From: UBA10438 sp964432155
Lineage (GTDB): Bacteria > Bacteroidota > Ignavibacteria > Kapaibacteriales > Kapaibacteriaceae
DNA: 64,000 nucleotides
Assembly: GCA_964432155.1 (NCBI GenBank)
Contig: CAYSMF010000003.1
Location: 124,001 to 188,000 of the forward strand
Direction of reading: 5' to 3'
Of this stretch, positions 16,207-24,854 are shown piece after piece. Below the pieces are notes generated by a model, which saw only the letters and a list, made by a program, of their open reading frames with translations, did no database searches and was not told the origin of the DNA. The translations under genes were made by a program, and so were the position numbers. How positions within the stretch are numbered: position 1 is the first letter of the stretch; each line of letters opens with the position of its first letter.

Positions 16207-17970
16207 TCATCGCTGAATGACAATCGGACGAAGGCCGATTGGTGTTGCAGCAGCGTCGATCGCACGGAGCGTGTATGTGCCTGATGGCAAACCACTTACG
16301 TTGATCGAGGCGCGAGCACCTGATCCGTCGGTAGTGAATTCGCCACGAGCAACAACTTCGCCAGTGAGGGCGACCAGCTGGTATGAGTGTGCCAGTGTGC
16401 CGGCAGCCGGGATCGAAATGTTGAGGCGCTCACGGGCAGGCACAGGTCCGAGAGTCCAGGCAGCTGACGCGTCAAGAAGCTCTTCAACGGATGTTGTACC
16501 CGGCTCAACTTCTTGCAGCGATGCGTTCACCGTACCATTCGGTTCGATGAGAATGATCTTGAACGCAGGGCCTGTCTGATTGGAATCTGGAACAAGGAAG
16601 CCCGACGCAAGCGCGAGAAATGCCTCGTTCTGTCCGCGCAGGTCGCAAACGTATCCGCGGATGCGCTTGCCGTCTTCACCGCTCACCCAGAGTGTGTCAA
16701 TTGCTGGAGTAACGAGTGTGTACGTTGCTGCGGCATCGCCGTACGTCACGTTTGATGCATACGTAGTTGATGAGCTTGCAATCGTCACGCGAGGTGCATC
16801 TGTTGCGTAGTGTGCCGTGCGGACTGCTGTCTTGCCAGTCTCAGGAGATGCTTCAAGCGCCCCCTCGAGCACCGCTACCTGGAAGTTGATAGCTTTTCCG
16901 TTTGGATTGCGGCGGAACTTCGTGGAATCGAGGACGCCAGTGGCGATCAGTGAGTATGAGCGACCTGGACGAAGAGGGTCGAGCGTGATCGTACCAAGCG
17001 TGTCCTTGTAGCCAGTTGATGTCGCCGGAGCGATACCGAGAACGATTGGCGTGTTTGCAGGAACATTGGTGAAGCCTGTTGCCTTGCGGAACCCGACGTT
17101 GTCGAATGCCTTTGTTCCGTTGACATAGAGGTCGACGATGGCAGCTGTTGGATCTGCAGAGTTGTGAACGATCTGAACGCGGCTCGTTTGTGAGCCTGCA
17201 AGCAGTGGTGAACGCACAACGCGACCATCTTCAAGGACCGACAGCAGAGCCATCGTGTCCTTGCCACTGCCGTTCTCTGATGGTGTCTTGAAACCGCTTG
17301 TGACACACACGACAACCGAGCTGGCCAGTACGCCAAAGTCAACCGAGAATGAAGCGAGAGCCTTTGTCTTGTCGCCGGCCTTCGTAAAGTCTACAGTTAC
17401 GGCCTTGCGATCCGTTGCTGCAACGGCCGTTGCATTTGCCGTGTAACCCATACCAGCTGCAGCAACCTTCGATCCACCGCGGAACCAGAAGTCGCCCGTC
17501 TCCATATCCGACACGCCGTGCACGAAGTACACACCCGTCTTATTCGGATCGGCTGTATACGGCACCACTTCGAAGCTTGTGATCTTGAGCGTGATTGGCT
17601 TGCTGTCGGGGTTAGCCACGTAGCCGGTCGTGTTCGACACGCCGTGCACCATTACCATGTAGCCCTTGTCCGCACCAGGAACAAACGTGAACTCAACCTT
17701 CGCCTCGCTGGCACTGATGCTGTTGCCAGGAGCAACGGCAAACGTGACGTCGAGATCGCCGAACACGGCGATAGAATTGAGATTGTTTGCCCCCTGAAAT
17801 GGGATGTCTTCAACCTTGTTGACAATTCCAGCCTGCGTAACGTACAGGTCGGCCGTCGCAAACGCTGGGTCTGGACTGTTGTTCAGGAAGGTGAACAACG
17901 ACAGTTGTGCCGATGCTGATGACCATGCAGTGACAAAGGCTGCTGCAACAATGAGGATGCGAAGACGCAT
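16207..17970 (-). CDS. Secreted DUF4397-repeat protein with T9SS sorting tail
   Basis: 587 aa from the ATG at 17970, preceded by GGAGAAG; translation then opens with a signal peptide cut after SSASAQ. Several DUF4397-like immunoglobulin-fold repeats follow (FLNNSPDPAFATADLYV near 25-45; VQIVHNSADPTAAIVDLYVN near 270-290; VRTAHYATDAPRVTIA near 385). The C-terminal 85 residues form a type-A T9SS sorting domain (LGPVPARERLNISIP, then SGLPSGTYTLRA, ending PIVIQR). It is probably an outer-membrane-anchored or released surface protein whose substrate cannot be predicted. It is transcribed divergently from tsaC. Confidence 0.87.
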   Translation of the reverse strand: MRLRILIVAAAFVTAWSSASAQLSLFTFLNNSPDPAFATADLYVTQAGIVNKVEDIPFQGANNLNSIAVFGDLDVTFAVAPGNSISASEAKVEFTFVPGADKGYMVMVHGVSNTTGYVANPDSKPITLKITSFEVVPYTADPNKTGVYFVHGVSDMETGDFWFRGGSKVAAAGMGYTANATAVAATDRKAVTVDFTKAGDKTKALASFSVDFGVLASSVVVCVTSGFKTPSENGSGKDTMALLSVLEDGRVVRSPLLAGSQTSRVQIVHNSADPTAAIVDLYVNGTKAFDNVGFRKATGFTNVPANTPIVLGIAPATSTGYKDTLGTITLDPLRPGRSYSLIATGVLDSTKFRRNPNGKAINFQVAVLEGALEASPETGKTAVRTAHYATDAPRVTIASSSTTYASNVTYGDAAATYTLVTPAIDTLWVSGEDGKRIRGYVCDLRGQNEAFLALASGFLVPDSNQTGPAFKIILIEPNGTVNASLQEVEPGTTSVEELLDASAAWTLGPVPARERLNISIPAAGTLAHSYQLVALTGEVVARGEFTTDGSGARASINVSGLPSGTYTLRAIDAAATPIGLRPIVIQR

Positions 17971-18099
17971 AGGAACTTCTCCAGGTGAACAGGGCATAGA
18001 TTTCATGATTCGAACTTGTAAGAATACAAAAGCGGGCTGAAAGTTTCAGGTTCGCCCCCTGAAGCGAGGCTGGAGAGCGTATAGCCAGTATTTTGCCGT

Positions 18100-19065
18100 A
18101 TGATTCTTCAGCCGACAGATGAGAACATTGAACTCTGTGCGAAGGTTCTCCGCGACGGAGGCGTTGTGGGCATGCCGACAGAGACAGTGTACGGACTGGC
18201 GGCTTCAATCACGCGAGAGGACGCGCTCGAGCGCATTTTTTCGCTCAAGGGGCGTCCAGCCGACAATCCGCTGATCGTGCATGTTGCTTCGGTCGACGAT
18301 GCCTGTGCGCTCACCGTTCCCGAATACCACGTGGCACTCCGTCGGGTTGCAGCAGCATTTTGGCCGGGTCCGGTAACCTGCGTGCTGCCTGCCGCCGGCA
18401 CGGTCTCTCGTCACGTAACAGCAGGTCTAGCAACAGTTGCCGTGCGGATGCCACAGCATCCCGTGGCGTTGGCGCTCATTTCGGCCGCTGCTACGCCACT
18501 TGCTGCGCCAAGCGCTAATCGATCCGGACGCCCGAGTCCGACGACGGCACAACATGTGATCGACGACCTCGGCGAAGATCTCGATGTGCTCGACGGTGGG
18601 CCATGTGCTGTGGGTCTCGAGAGCACGGTACTTCGATTGTCGGATACAACATGTACAATTCTGCGGCCCGGCGCCGTCACGCGTGAGGATCTCTCGCGCG
18701 AGTTGGGGGTCGCCGTCGGGATTGCAATCCGCAGCGACGATCTTCGATCGTCACCTGGTACGCGGTATCGCCACTACGCTCCATCGTGTCCAGTGGTGTT
18801 ATGTGGAAGCGAAGAAGAGATCCGGCAGCGCGCTGCAGCATCGGATATGCAGGTGATGGTGCTGTCAGAGCGAGCAATTCATGACCTGCCGTTACAGGTC
18901 GTGCCGGGCACACTCTCAGAGTCGTCGCTCTATGCGGAATTCCGCAGAGCCGACGATTTGCAACTCGGGGCCATTCTCGTACTTTGTGACAGTGCTGTGC
19001 AGGGACGGGAAGCGCTCGCGAATCGCCTGCGCAAGGCCGCATCAGCATCGGAGGAAAACATATGA
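18100..19065 (+). CDS. tsaC: L-threonylcarbamoyladenylate synthase (TsaC/Sua5 type)
   Basis: 321 aa, cytoplasmic. It makes threonylcarbamoyl-AMP from Thr, bicarbonate and ATP for the universal tRNA t6A37 modification. The YrdC-like domain (1-200) shows PTETVYGLAA, SLKGRPADNPLIVH, APSANRSGRPSPT and ILRPGAVTREDL. A C-terminal Sua5 domain (about 235-321) makes it the long Sua5 form rather than short TsaC. TATTTTG lies 4 nt before the ATG, suggesting a leaderless message. The stop overlaps the ptsH start by 4 bp, so it heads a tsaC-ptsH-ptsI-barrel operon. Confidence 0.94.
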   Translation: MILQPTDENIELCAKVLRDGGVVGMPTETVYGLAASITREDALERIFSLKGRPADNPLIVHVASVDDACALTVPEYHVALRRVAAAFWPGPVTCVLPAAGTVSRHVTAGLATVAVRMPQHPVALALISAAATPLAAPSANRSGRPSPTTAQHVIDDLGEDLDVLDGGPCAVGLESTVLRLSDTTCTILRPGAVTREDLSRELGVAVGIAIRSDDLRSSPGTRYRHYAPSCPVVLCGSEEEIRQRAAASDMQVMVLSERAIHDLPLQVVPGTLSESSLYAEFRRADDLQLGAILVLCDSAVQGREALANRLRKAASASEENI

Positions 19066-19331
19066 TCGAGTCGACGGTTGTCGTGCGAAATCGAGCAGGA
19101 CTTCATACCCGTCCGGCCGCTATGGTCGTGAAGGTCGCCTCGCAGTTCTCCAGCGATATTTACCTGGTTCGCGATGGATTTAATATCAACGCGAAGAGTA
19201 TCATCGGCGTGATGACGTTGGCCGCTGAGCAGGGATGTGAACTTGGAATCATCGTAGATGGTGCCGACGAGAACGAGGCACATGCTGCGATTGCAGAACT
19301 CTTTGCATCAGGTTTTGGAGAACAACTCTGA
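19062..19331 (+). CDS. ptsH: Phosphocarrier protein HPr
   Basis: 89 aa. His15 sits in NRAGLHTRPAAMVVK and accepts phosphate from enzyme I. The regulatory Ser46 position is kept in NAKSIIGVMTLAA, so control by an HPr kinase is possible. The start overlaps the tsaC stop (ATGA), with GGAGG 8-12 nt upstream, and ptsI follows after 5 bp. No enzyme II sugar permease is present nearby. This suggests either PTS components elsewhere or a regulatory, non-transporting PTS as in many proteobacteria (inference). Confidence 0.96.
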   Translation: MIESTVVVRNRAGLHTRPAAMVVKVASQFSSDIYLVRDGFNINAKSIIGVMTLAAEQGCELGIIVDGADENEAHAAIAELFASGFGEQL

Positions 19332-19336
19332 GTACC

Positions 19337-21061
19337 GTGATCCTCAAAGGGATAGCTGCATCGCCTGGCATTGCCATTGGCCGAGCATACACCATCACGA
19401 CAGAGAGTCCAACGGTTGATCGTGAGGTGATCGCACCGGCAGATGTAGCGCAAGAAGTAGAACGGTTCCACGCTGCTCATCAGGTCACAACAGATGAACT
19501 CCGGCAGGCGATTACAACGGCTACGACGGAGTCTGCAACAGTTGCATCAATCCTTGAGTCGTATCTCCTTATTGCCAGTGATCCTGTGATCATTCAAGCA
19601 ATCGTGCAACGAATTCAGCAAGGTGCATCGGCAGAGGCCGCCGTTGTCGATGAATTCGATGTTCACAAGACGTTTCTCTACAGCGCACGCGATCAATTGC
19701 TTCGTGAACGTGTGCAGGATTTCGAGCATGTGGTAGAACGCATTGTTGCGGCACTCCGCAATCGGACGTTGACGCATGAGCTACGTCCCGACAGCATTGT
19801 TGTGGCTGGCTCGATTACTCCACACGAGATGCTCTTTTTCAAGCGCATGGCAACGCTCGGTGTGGTGACAGAAGTCGGTGGCGTTACGTCGCATGCATGC
19901 ATTCTTGCGCGCGACTTTGAACTGCCCGCAGTGATCGGCATTCGTAATGCCACCGAGGTGATTCACGACGGCGATGAGATTATCGTTGACGGATACACGG
20001 GGCTCGTGGTGGTTCGTCCCGATGATGCGACACTGCAATCATACAGGGCGCGTGCATCGGAGCGCTCACATGAACGCGCCGAACGTCTGGCATTAGTCGA
20101 GGCTCCACCCGTAACGCACGATGGCGAGCATGTGGTCCTTCGAGCGAATATTGATTCTGCGGCCGACATGCAGACTGCGCGTGCAATTGGATGCGACGGT
20201 GCCGGACTGGTGCGCACCGAGACGATGCTCGTTTCGTTCGGACGGTATCCAACGGCGGATGAACAGTACGCTTGGTACACAAAGATTGTGGAGCAAGCAG
20301 GCGATGCGGTCGTGACCTTCCGTGCATTTGACGTCGGTAGCGATAAGTACCGCGAGGGCATTCCGCATCATGAGGAGAATCCAGCTCTTGGATTGCGCGG
20401 CATTCGATTCCTTCTCTATCGTCCAGACATCTTCGAACAGCAGATTGAGGCTATCCTTCGCGCGGCCGTTCATGGTAACGTGCGGTGCATGTTGCCAATG
20501 ATCTCATCTGTTGAAGAATTGGAGATGGCACGCCGCATTATTGATCGAACAATATCTTCTCTCTCCCGTCGTGGTGTGCCAATGAATGCTCACATCCCGA
20601 TAGGCGTGATGATTGAAACACCAGCAGCAGCACTTCTTGCGGGAACGTTCGCCGAACGGGTTGACTTCATGTCGCTCGGAACGAATGACCTAGCGCAGTA
20701 CACGCTTGCAACCGATCGCACAAATGAGTTGGTTGCCGATATCTTCGATGCAATGCATCCAGCTGTGGTGCAGTTGATCGCTGTCACTGTTCGTGCGGCG
20801 CAGAATGCTGGTATCCCGGTGAGCATCTGTGGCGAACTTGCAGGTCATGCAGCTGCAACGGAGCTCCTTCTTGGACTTGGTATCCGTGAACTCAGCGTTG
20901 CGCCGTCACTGGCATTAGAACTCAAACATCGGATTCGTATGGCTGATAGTGTTGCATGTGCAGAGGCTGTCAAGCAAGTTCTTACCTGTACGTCAACGAC
21001 GGAGGTATACGCCATCTTGCAGACTCTGCAGTCGAACAATCATGGAGGCGCCTCATTGTGA
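19337..21061 (+). CDS. ptsI: PTS enzyme I (phosphoenolpyruvate-protein phosphotransferase)
   Basis: 574 aa from a GTG start 5 bp after ptsH. It transfers phosphate from PEP to HPr His15. The phosphohistidine motif is GGVTSHACILARDFELPAV with His near 183. The PEP/Mg-binding barrel shows RTETMLVSFGR, FRAFDVGSDKY, SLGTNDLAQYTLATDR and ICGELAGHAAA with the active-site Cys. The length matches the family. It is a plain enzyme I with no GAF domain, so not the PtsP type. The stop overlaps the next gene's GTG start by 4 bp. Confidence 0.95.
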   Translation: MILKGIAASPGIAIGRAYTITTESPTVDREVIAPADVAQEVERFHAAHQVTTDELRQAITTATTESATVASILESYLLIASDPVIIQAIVQRIQQGASAEAAVVDEFDVHKTFLYSARDQLLRERVQDFEHVVERIVAALRNRTLTHELRPDSIVVAGSITPHEMLFFKRMATLGVVTEVGGVTSHACILARDFELPAVIGIRNATEVIHDGDEIIVDGYTGLVVVRPDDATLQSYRARASERSHERAERLALVEAPPVTHDGEHVVLRANIDSAADMQTARAIGCDGAGLVRTETMLVSFGRYPTADEQYAWYTKIVEQAGDAVVTFRAFDVGSDKYREGIPHHEENPALGLRGIRFLLYRPDIFEQQIEAILRAAVHGNVRCMLPMISSVEELEMARRIIDRTISSLSRRGVPMNAHIPIGVMIETPAAALLAGTFAERVDFMSLGTNDLAQYTLATDRTNELVADIFDAMHPAVVQLIAVTVRAAQNAGIPVSICGELAGHAAATELLLGLGIRELSVAPSLALELKHRIRMADSVACAEAVKQVLTCTSTTEVYAILQTLQSNNHGGASL

Positions 21062-22680
21062 AGCGCGTCCTTGCTGTTCTGCTTGCCATTCATCTGCTGC
21101 TCCCAACACTTCTGTCTGCATCGGAAGACCCACGAATCATTCGGCGTGTATACATCGATCGCCGCGACATCTTTGACCCCTCGACAAACGAGTGGTTCTT
21201 TGCCGGGTCCTTTGTCAATGCACTCCACACAACAACACAGTTTGATGTGATTGAGGATGAGCTGCTCTTCGCAGCTGGTGATGATCTCGACACAACCGTG
21301 CTTCAGGAAACAGAACGTAATCTTCGCCGCATCGGCGTTTTTGCATCTGTGTCGATAACGACTCGTGATGTTGGCGCGGACAGTGTCGACGTGATTGTGT
21401 TCACGCAGGATCGACTCTCGCTGCGTCCTGCAGCATTGCTTGGTACTGGTGGTGGGATTACCAACATTGGTGCCAAGCTCGAAGAGATCAATCTCTTCGG
21501 TAACGGAACCCAGGCGATGATCTACGGACTGTACCGCACAGAGAACGCCATCGGCTGGGAGGGAATGGCGCAGCTCACGCAGCGACGTTTGTTTGGATCC
21601 GATGTGAATTTGATTGCAGCGCTTCGAGCAAACGCCGTGCGCACAGATCAAATGCTGCAAGTCACGCAACCATTCCGAACGATGTCGACACCTTGGGCAT
21701 TCAGTCTTGGCGTGTGGAATGCATTCGGTAGTGACTTCGACTACCGATCTGATCCTGCGCAACGCACATTGTTGCCGTTTCACGATCGCGAAATTGTTGG
21801 TTGGTTGTCGCAGGCCTCAGGTGAGCGGGATCGCTTGTTCACAAGCGTCAGTATTCGCCTCTCCGATGTGCAGCGCGTGGTTCCTTCGTCACGACAAGCA
21901 TTTGATAACACGGGTCATGTTCTCGTGTCTTTCTCGTCGATTACACAGAAGTATCATCGCAGTCGCTTCCTCGACGGATATGAAACCGAAGATGTACCTG
22001 AAGGGGCATGGGGCTCAGCAATCATTGGACGTGTGTTCTCTCTTGGCAATGGCGGACAGACCTTCTGGTACCTGGGCGGACAGGCAGAACAATCACGCTA
22101 TGTATCATCGTCGCTCTACCTTCATGGTCGCATCCAAGCCGGTACAGGCTTCGGAGATCGACGTGCACGGTATACCTATCTCGAAATCAATGGTCTCGGA
22201 CATTTGAAGTTCTCCGAGCACTTTGTTGCAACAGCGCGAATACGCTCGCAGACAAGTTGGAATTGGACAGCCTTCCGTCAGCTTGTGCTCGACTTTGAAA
22301 CCGGTCTGCGTGGCTATGTGGCCAATGGTATCAGTGGTGAGAATCGCATCTTCACAAACTCGGAACTGCGATGGTTCCCCGGCTGGAAAACGTGGATACT
22401 CGGTTGGAGTGCCGTAGCGTTTTATGATAACGGTACCGTCTGGGCGCAAGGTGATCCACTATCATCAACGCGCTTCCACCATGCCGTCGGACTTGGTCTA
22501 CGCATCCATAATCTCAAGGCTGCAGGCGACGATGCTGTGTTCCGTTTCGACCTCGCATACAACATGGACACTGGCAAAATTGCCGGACTCATCTTTAATG
22601 TTCGTCAGGCATTCTCTGCCTTCAGCTCCCACCAGTATCGCGCTCCTGATGTTCTCGGACGTGATATTGATCTCCAATAA
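21058..22680 (+). CDS. Outer-membrane beta-barrel protein of the BamA/TamA-like superfamily
   Basis: 540 aa from GTG 21058, chosen because GGAGG lies 10 nt upstream and the protein then opens with a signal peptide (VKRVLAVLLAIHLLLPTLLSA). Residues about 28-115 resemble a single POTRA domain (DDLDTTVLQETERNLRRIGV, then DVIVFTQDRLS). The remainder is a transmembrane barrel with repeated aromatic-rich strands. It has fewer POTRA domains than BamA (five), so it is not the essential BamA. It could be a TamA- or Omp85-like transporter or a two-partner secretion-type pore. It is translationally coupled to ptsI (GTGA overlap), which is an odd pairing. Confidence 0.78.
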   Translation: MKRVLAVLLAIHLLLPTLLSASEDPRIIRRVYIDRRDIFDPSTNEWFFAGSFVNALHTTTQFDVIEDELLFAAGDDLDTTVLQETERNLRRIGVFASVSITTRDVGADSVDVIVFTQDRLSLRPAALLGTGGGITNIGAKLEEINLFGNGTQAMIYGLYRTENAIGWEGMAQLTQRRLFGSDVNLIAALRANAVRTDQMLQVTQPFRTMSTPWAFSLGVWNAFGSDFDYRSDPAQRTLLPFHDREIVGWLSQASGERDRLFTSVSIRLSDVQRVVPSSRQAFDNTGHVLVSFSSITQKYHRSRFLDGYETEDVPEGAWGSAIIGRVFSLGNGGQTFWYLGGQAEQSRYVSSSLYLHGRIQAGTGFGDRRARYTYLEINGLGHLKFSEHFVATARIRSQTSWNWTAFRQLVLDFETGLRGYVANGISGENRIFTNSELRWFPGWKTWILGWSAVAFYDNGTVWAQGDPLSSTRFHHAVGLGLRIHNLKAAGDDAVFRFDLAYNMDTGKIAGLIFNVRQAFSAFSSHQYRAPDVLGRDIDLQ

Positions 22681-22697
22681 ATCGAGGATTCACCGGC

Positions 22698-23345
22698 ATG
22701 ATTGATATCGCATCGACCATCGACCACACCGTACTCAAACCAGACTCAACCGCACAGAATGTTGATGTGCTCTGCGCAGAGGCAGCACAATATCACTTCG
22801 CAAGTGTCTGCATTCTGCCGTGGCATGTCGCACGAGCTGCAACGTTACTCGAGGGTACGGGCGTAGCAGTTTGCACGGTAGTCGGTTTTCCTCTGGGAGC
22901 CACTGTAACCTCTGCTAAAGTCGCAGAGACAGTGACTGCGATCAATAATGGTGCTCGTGAGATCGACATGGTGGCATCGATCACGGCACTAAAGAGTGGC
23001 ATGCATGATGCAGTACTCGAGGACATTCGAACAGTGACGCAGGTGAGTCACGATCACGGCGCGATCGTGAAGGTGATTATCGAAACATGCCTGCTGACGC
23101 ACGAAGAAAAGCGTCGCATGTGCTCAATCGTGACGCAAGCCGGTGCAGACTTCATCAAGACATCGACGGGCTTCTCGACAGGAGGGGCAACACTCGAAGA
23201 TGTGCGTTTGCTCCGCGAACTCGTCGGTCCAGCCGTAAGTGTGAAGGCAAGCGGCGGTATTCGCGACCGGGCAACGGCGCTCGCTATGATCGAGGCTGGC
23301 GCCGATCGTATTGGCACAAGTAGCGGCGTGGTGATCGTAAGCTAA
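22698..23345 (+). CDS. deoC: Deoxyribose-phosphate aldolase
   Basis: 215 aa TIM barrel, cytoplasmic; it cleaves 2-deoxyribose-5-phosphate to glyceraldehyde-3-phosphate and acetaldehyde in nucleoside salvage. Key residues are visible: Asp90 in REIDMVASI, the Schiff-base Lys154 in DFIKTSTGFSTGGAT, and Lys183 in VSVKASGGIRD. The length fits the short bacterial class. It lies 17 bp after the barrel gene and probably closes that operon. No deoA or deoD is nearby. Confidence 0.95.
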   Translation: MIDIASTIDHTVLKPDSTAQNVDVLCAEAAQYHFASVCILPWHVARAATLLEGTGVAVCTVVGFPLGATVTSAKVAETVTAINNGAREIDMVASITALKSGMHDAVLEDIRTVTQVSHDHGAIVKVIIETCLLTHEEKRRMCSIVTQAGADFIKTSTGFSTGGATLEDVRLLRELVGPAVSVKASGGIRDRATALAMIEAGADRIGTSSGVVIVS

Positions 23346-23371
23346 ACGAAGGCGACCGGGGTGATTTGGAA

Positions 23372-23391
23372 TTGTGTGTTGTAACACATAA
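23372..23391. promoter_or_regulatory. Palindrome upstream of the YceI-family gene, candidate operator
   Basis: TGTGTT-GT-AACACA (23375-23388) is a perfect inverted repeat, extended symmetrically by TTn and nAA to a 20-bp near-palindrome. It lies about 50 bp upstream of the ATG at 23441, within the only intergenic stretch before that gene. There is no T-run, so a terminator role for deoC is unlikely. The binding factor is unknown. Confidence 0.45.
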
Positions 23392-23440
23392 GTTGCACGT
23401 TCTACTATCAAACACATTCAATCACTCGAAGGAGAATACC

Positions 23441-23965
23441 ATGGCTACATGGAGTGTCGATCCAGCCCACTCAGAAGTTCAGTTCAAGGTAAAGCACCTG
23501 ATGATCAACACGGTGACGGGCGATTTCGGCTCGTATCGCGTTGATGTCGAGAGCACAGCAGATGATTTCAGCGATGCATCTGTGCGCTTTGAGGCTGACA
23601 TTGCAAGCATCAACACAAAGAACGAGATGCGCGACAATCACTTGAAGAGCGACGATTTCTTCAGCGCAGAGAAATTCCCGGTGATGACGTTTGTTGGCAA
23701 GGGCATCGCAACGAATGGCGGGAAGCGCCAGATTTCGGGCGACCTGACAATCCGCGACGTTACGCGACCAGTGACACTGGACGTTGAATACGGTGGTCAG
23801 ATGGTTGACTTCTACGGCAACACAAAGGCCGGTTTCGAAATTACAGGTCAACTCAACCGTCAAGACTTTGGTCTGACATGGGGTGCAGTCACGGAAGCCG
23901 GCGGCGTCGTTGTCTCCGACACCGTAAAGCTTGCCCTCAACATTCAGCTTCAAAAGAACGCCTAA
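23441..23965 (+). CDS. YceI-family lipid-binding protein
   Basis: 174 aa lipocalin-like barrel. The family start MATWSVDPAHSEVQFKVKHL, the central RDNHLKSDDFF and FPVMTF, and the terminal SDTVKLALNIQLQ are all typical of YceI. The ATG at 23441 follows AAGGAGAA by 5 nt; the frame is open further upstream, but homologues start here. There is no signal peptide, so unlike E. coli YceI it should be cytoplasmic. YceI proteins bind polyisoprenoids such as quinone side chains. A pirin gene follows after 11 bp, so the pair probably form an operon under the palindrome at 23372. Confidence 0.92.
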   Translation: MATWSVDPAHSEVQFKVKHLMINTVTGDFGSYRVDVESTADDFSDASVRFEADIASINTKNEMRDNHLKSDDFFSAEKFPVMTFVGKGIATNGGKRQISGDLTIRDVTRPVTLDVEYGGQMVDFYGNTKAGFEITGQLNRQDFGLTWGAVTEAGGVVVSDTVKLALNIQLQKNA

Positions 23966-23976
23966 CAAGGTTCTGT

Positions 23977-24837
23977 ATGCAACGCCCCATTCGCATCATC
24001 ACGCATTCGCTCATGACAGGTGTCGGTCCACTTCGTGTGGCCCAACCATTGCCCGTGCATGCCTTGCGGAATGTCGACCCATTCATCCTGCTCCATCACG
24101 CAGGACCGCAGACATTTGAAGCGGGTGGGGCGGTGCATCGTATTGATCCACACCCACATCGCGGATTCGAGCCGGTGACCTTCGTCTACAAGGGGAGCGT
24201 GCTGCACCGCGACTCGCTTGGCAACGAGGGAACGATTCAAGCCGGTGAAGTACAGTGGATCACCAGTGGTAGTGGCATCATACATAGCGAGGGTCCAACT
24301 GCCGAGCTTCAACAGGCAGGGGGCGAACTCGAGTTGATTCAGCTCTGGGTTAATCTCCCAGCATCGAAGAAGATGATGACGCCAGTCTACCAAGAGCTTC
24401 GTCGAGAGCAGATGACCAAGCTTACGGTGCTTGATGGAGCGCTTGATCTTGAATTGGTATCTGGATCGTACCTCGATCATCATGGGCCTGCCGCTACCCA
24501 ATCACCAGTGCTTACCGCGATGGGACACTTCCGTGCGGCACCTGCGGCATCTGTTGTTGCGCCTGCCTACGAACAGTTCGCGATCTACGTGCTAAACGGA
24601 CAGCTCCGTATCAACGGTGAGCATGTTGTAGAGCGTCACTCACTCGTAGTCTTCGATCCTCAGGGCGACACGATCGACATTGAGCCATTAACCGATGGCT
24701 CGCTGTTGCTGCTTGCCGGCGAGCCCCTTCGCGAACCAGTCGCGATGTACGGTCCGTTCGTCATGAATACAGAGCAGGAGCTCCATGAAGCACTGCATGA
24801 CTATTCCATCGGGAAGTTCGGCGTGCTGAACGACTAA
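23977..24837 (+). CDS. Pirin family protein
   Basis: 286 aa bicupin. The metal-binding residues of the N-terminal cupin are visible: the two His in DPHPHRGFEPVTFV and the His and Glu in GSGIIHSEGPT. Pirins are iron-binding proteins; some bacterial members act as quercetinases and others bind metabolic enzymes, and the sequence does not decide between these. The start at 23977 begins directly with the conserved region; the longer frame overlapping the YceI gene was rejected. It converges on the large secreted-protein gene with a 17-bp gap. Confidence 0.9.
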   Translation: MQRPIRIITHSLMTGVGPLRVAQPLPVHALRNVDPFILLHHAGPQTFEAGGAVHRIDPHPHRGFEPVTFVYKGSVLHRDSLGNEGTIQAGEVQWITSGSGIIHSEGPTAELQQAGGELELIQLWVNLPASKKMMTPVYQELRREQMTKLTVLDGALDLELVSGSYLDHHGPAATQSPVLTAMGHFRAAPAASVVAPAYEQFAIYVLNGQLRINGEHVVERHSLVVFDPQGDTIDIEPLTDGSLLLLAGEPLREPVAMYGPFVMNTEQELHEALHDYSIGKFGVLND

Positions 24838-24854
24838 TCCGGGGAGCGACGCGA

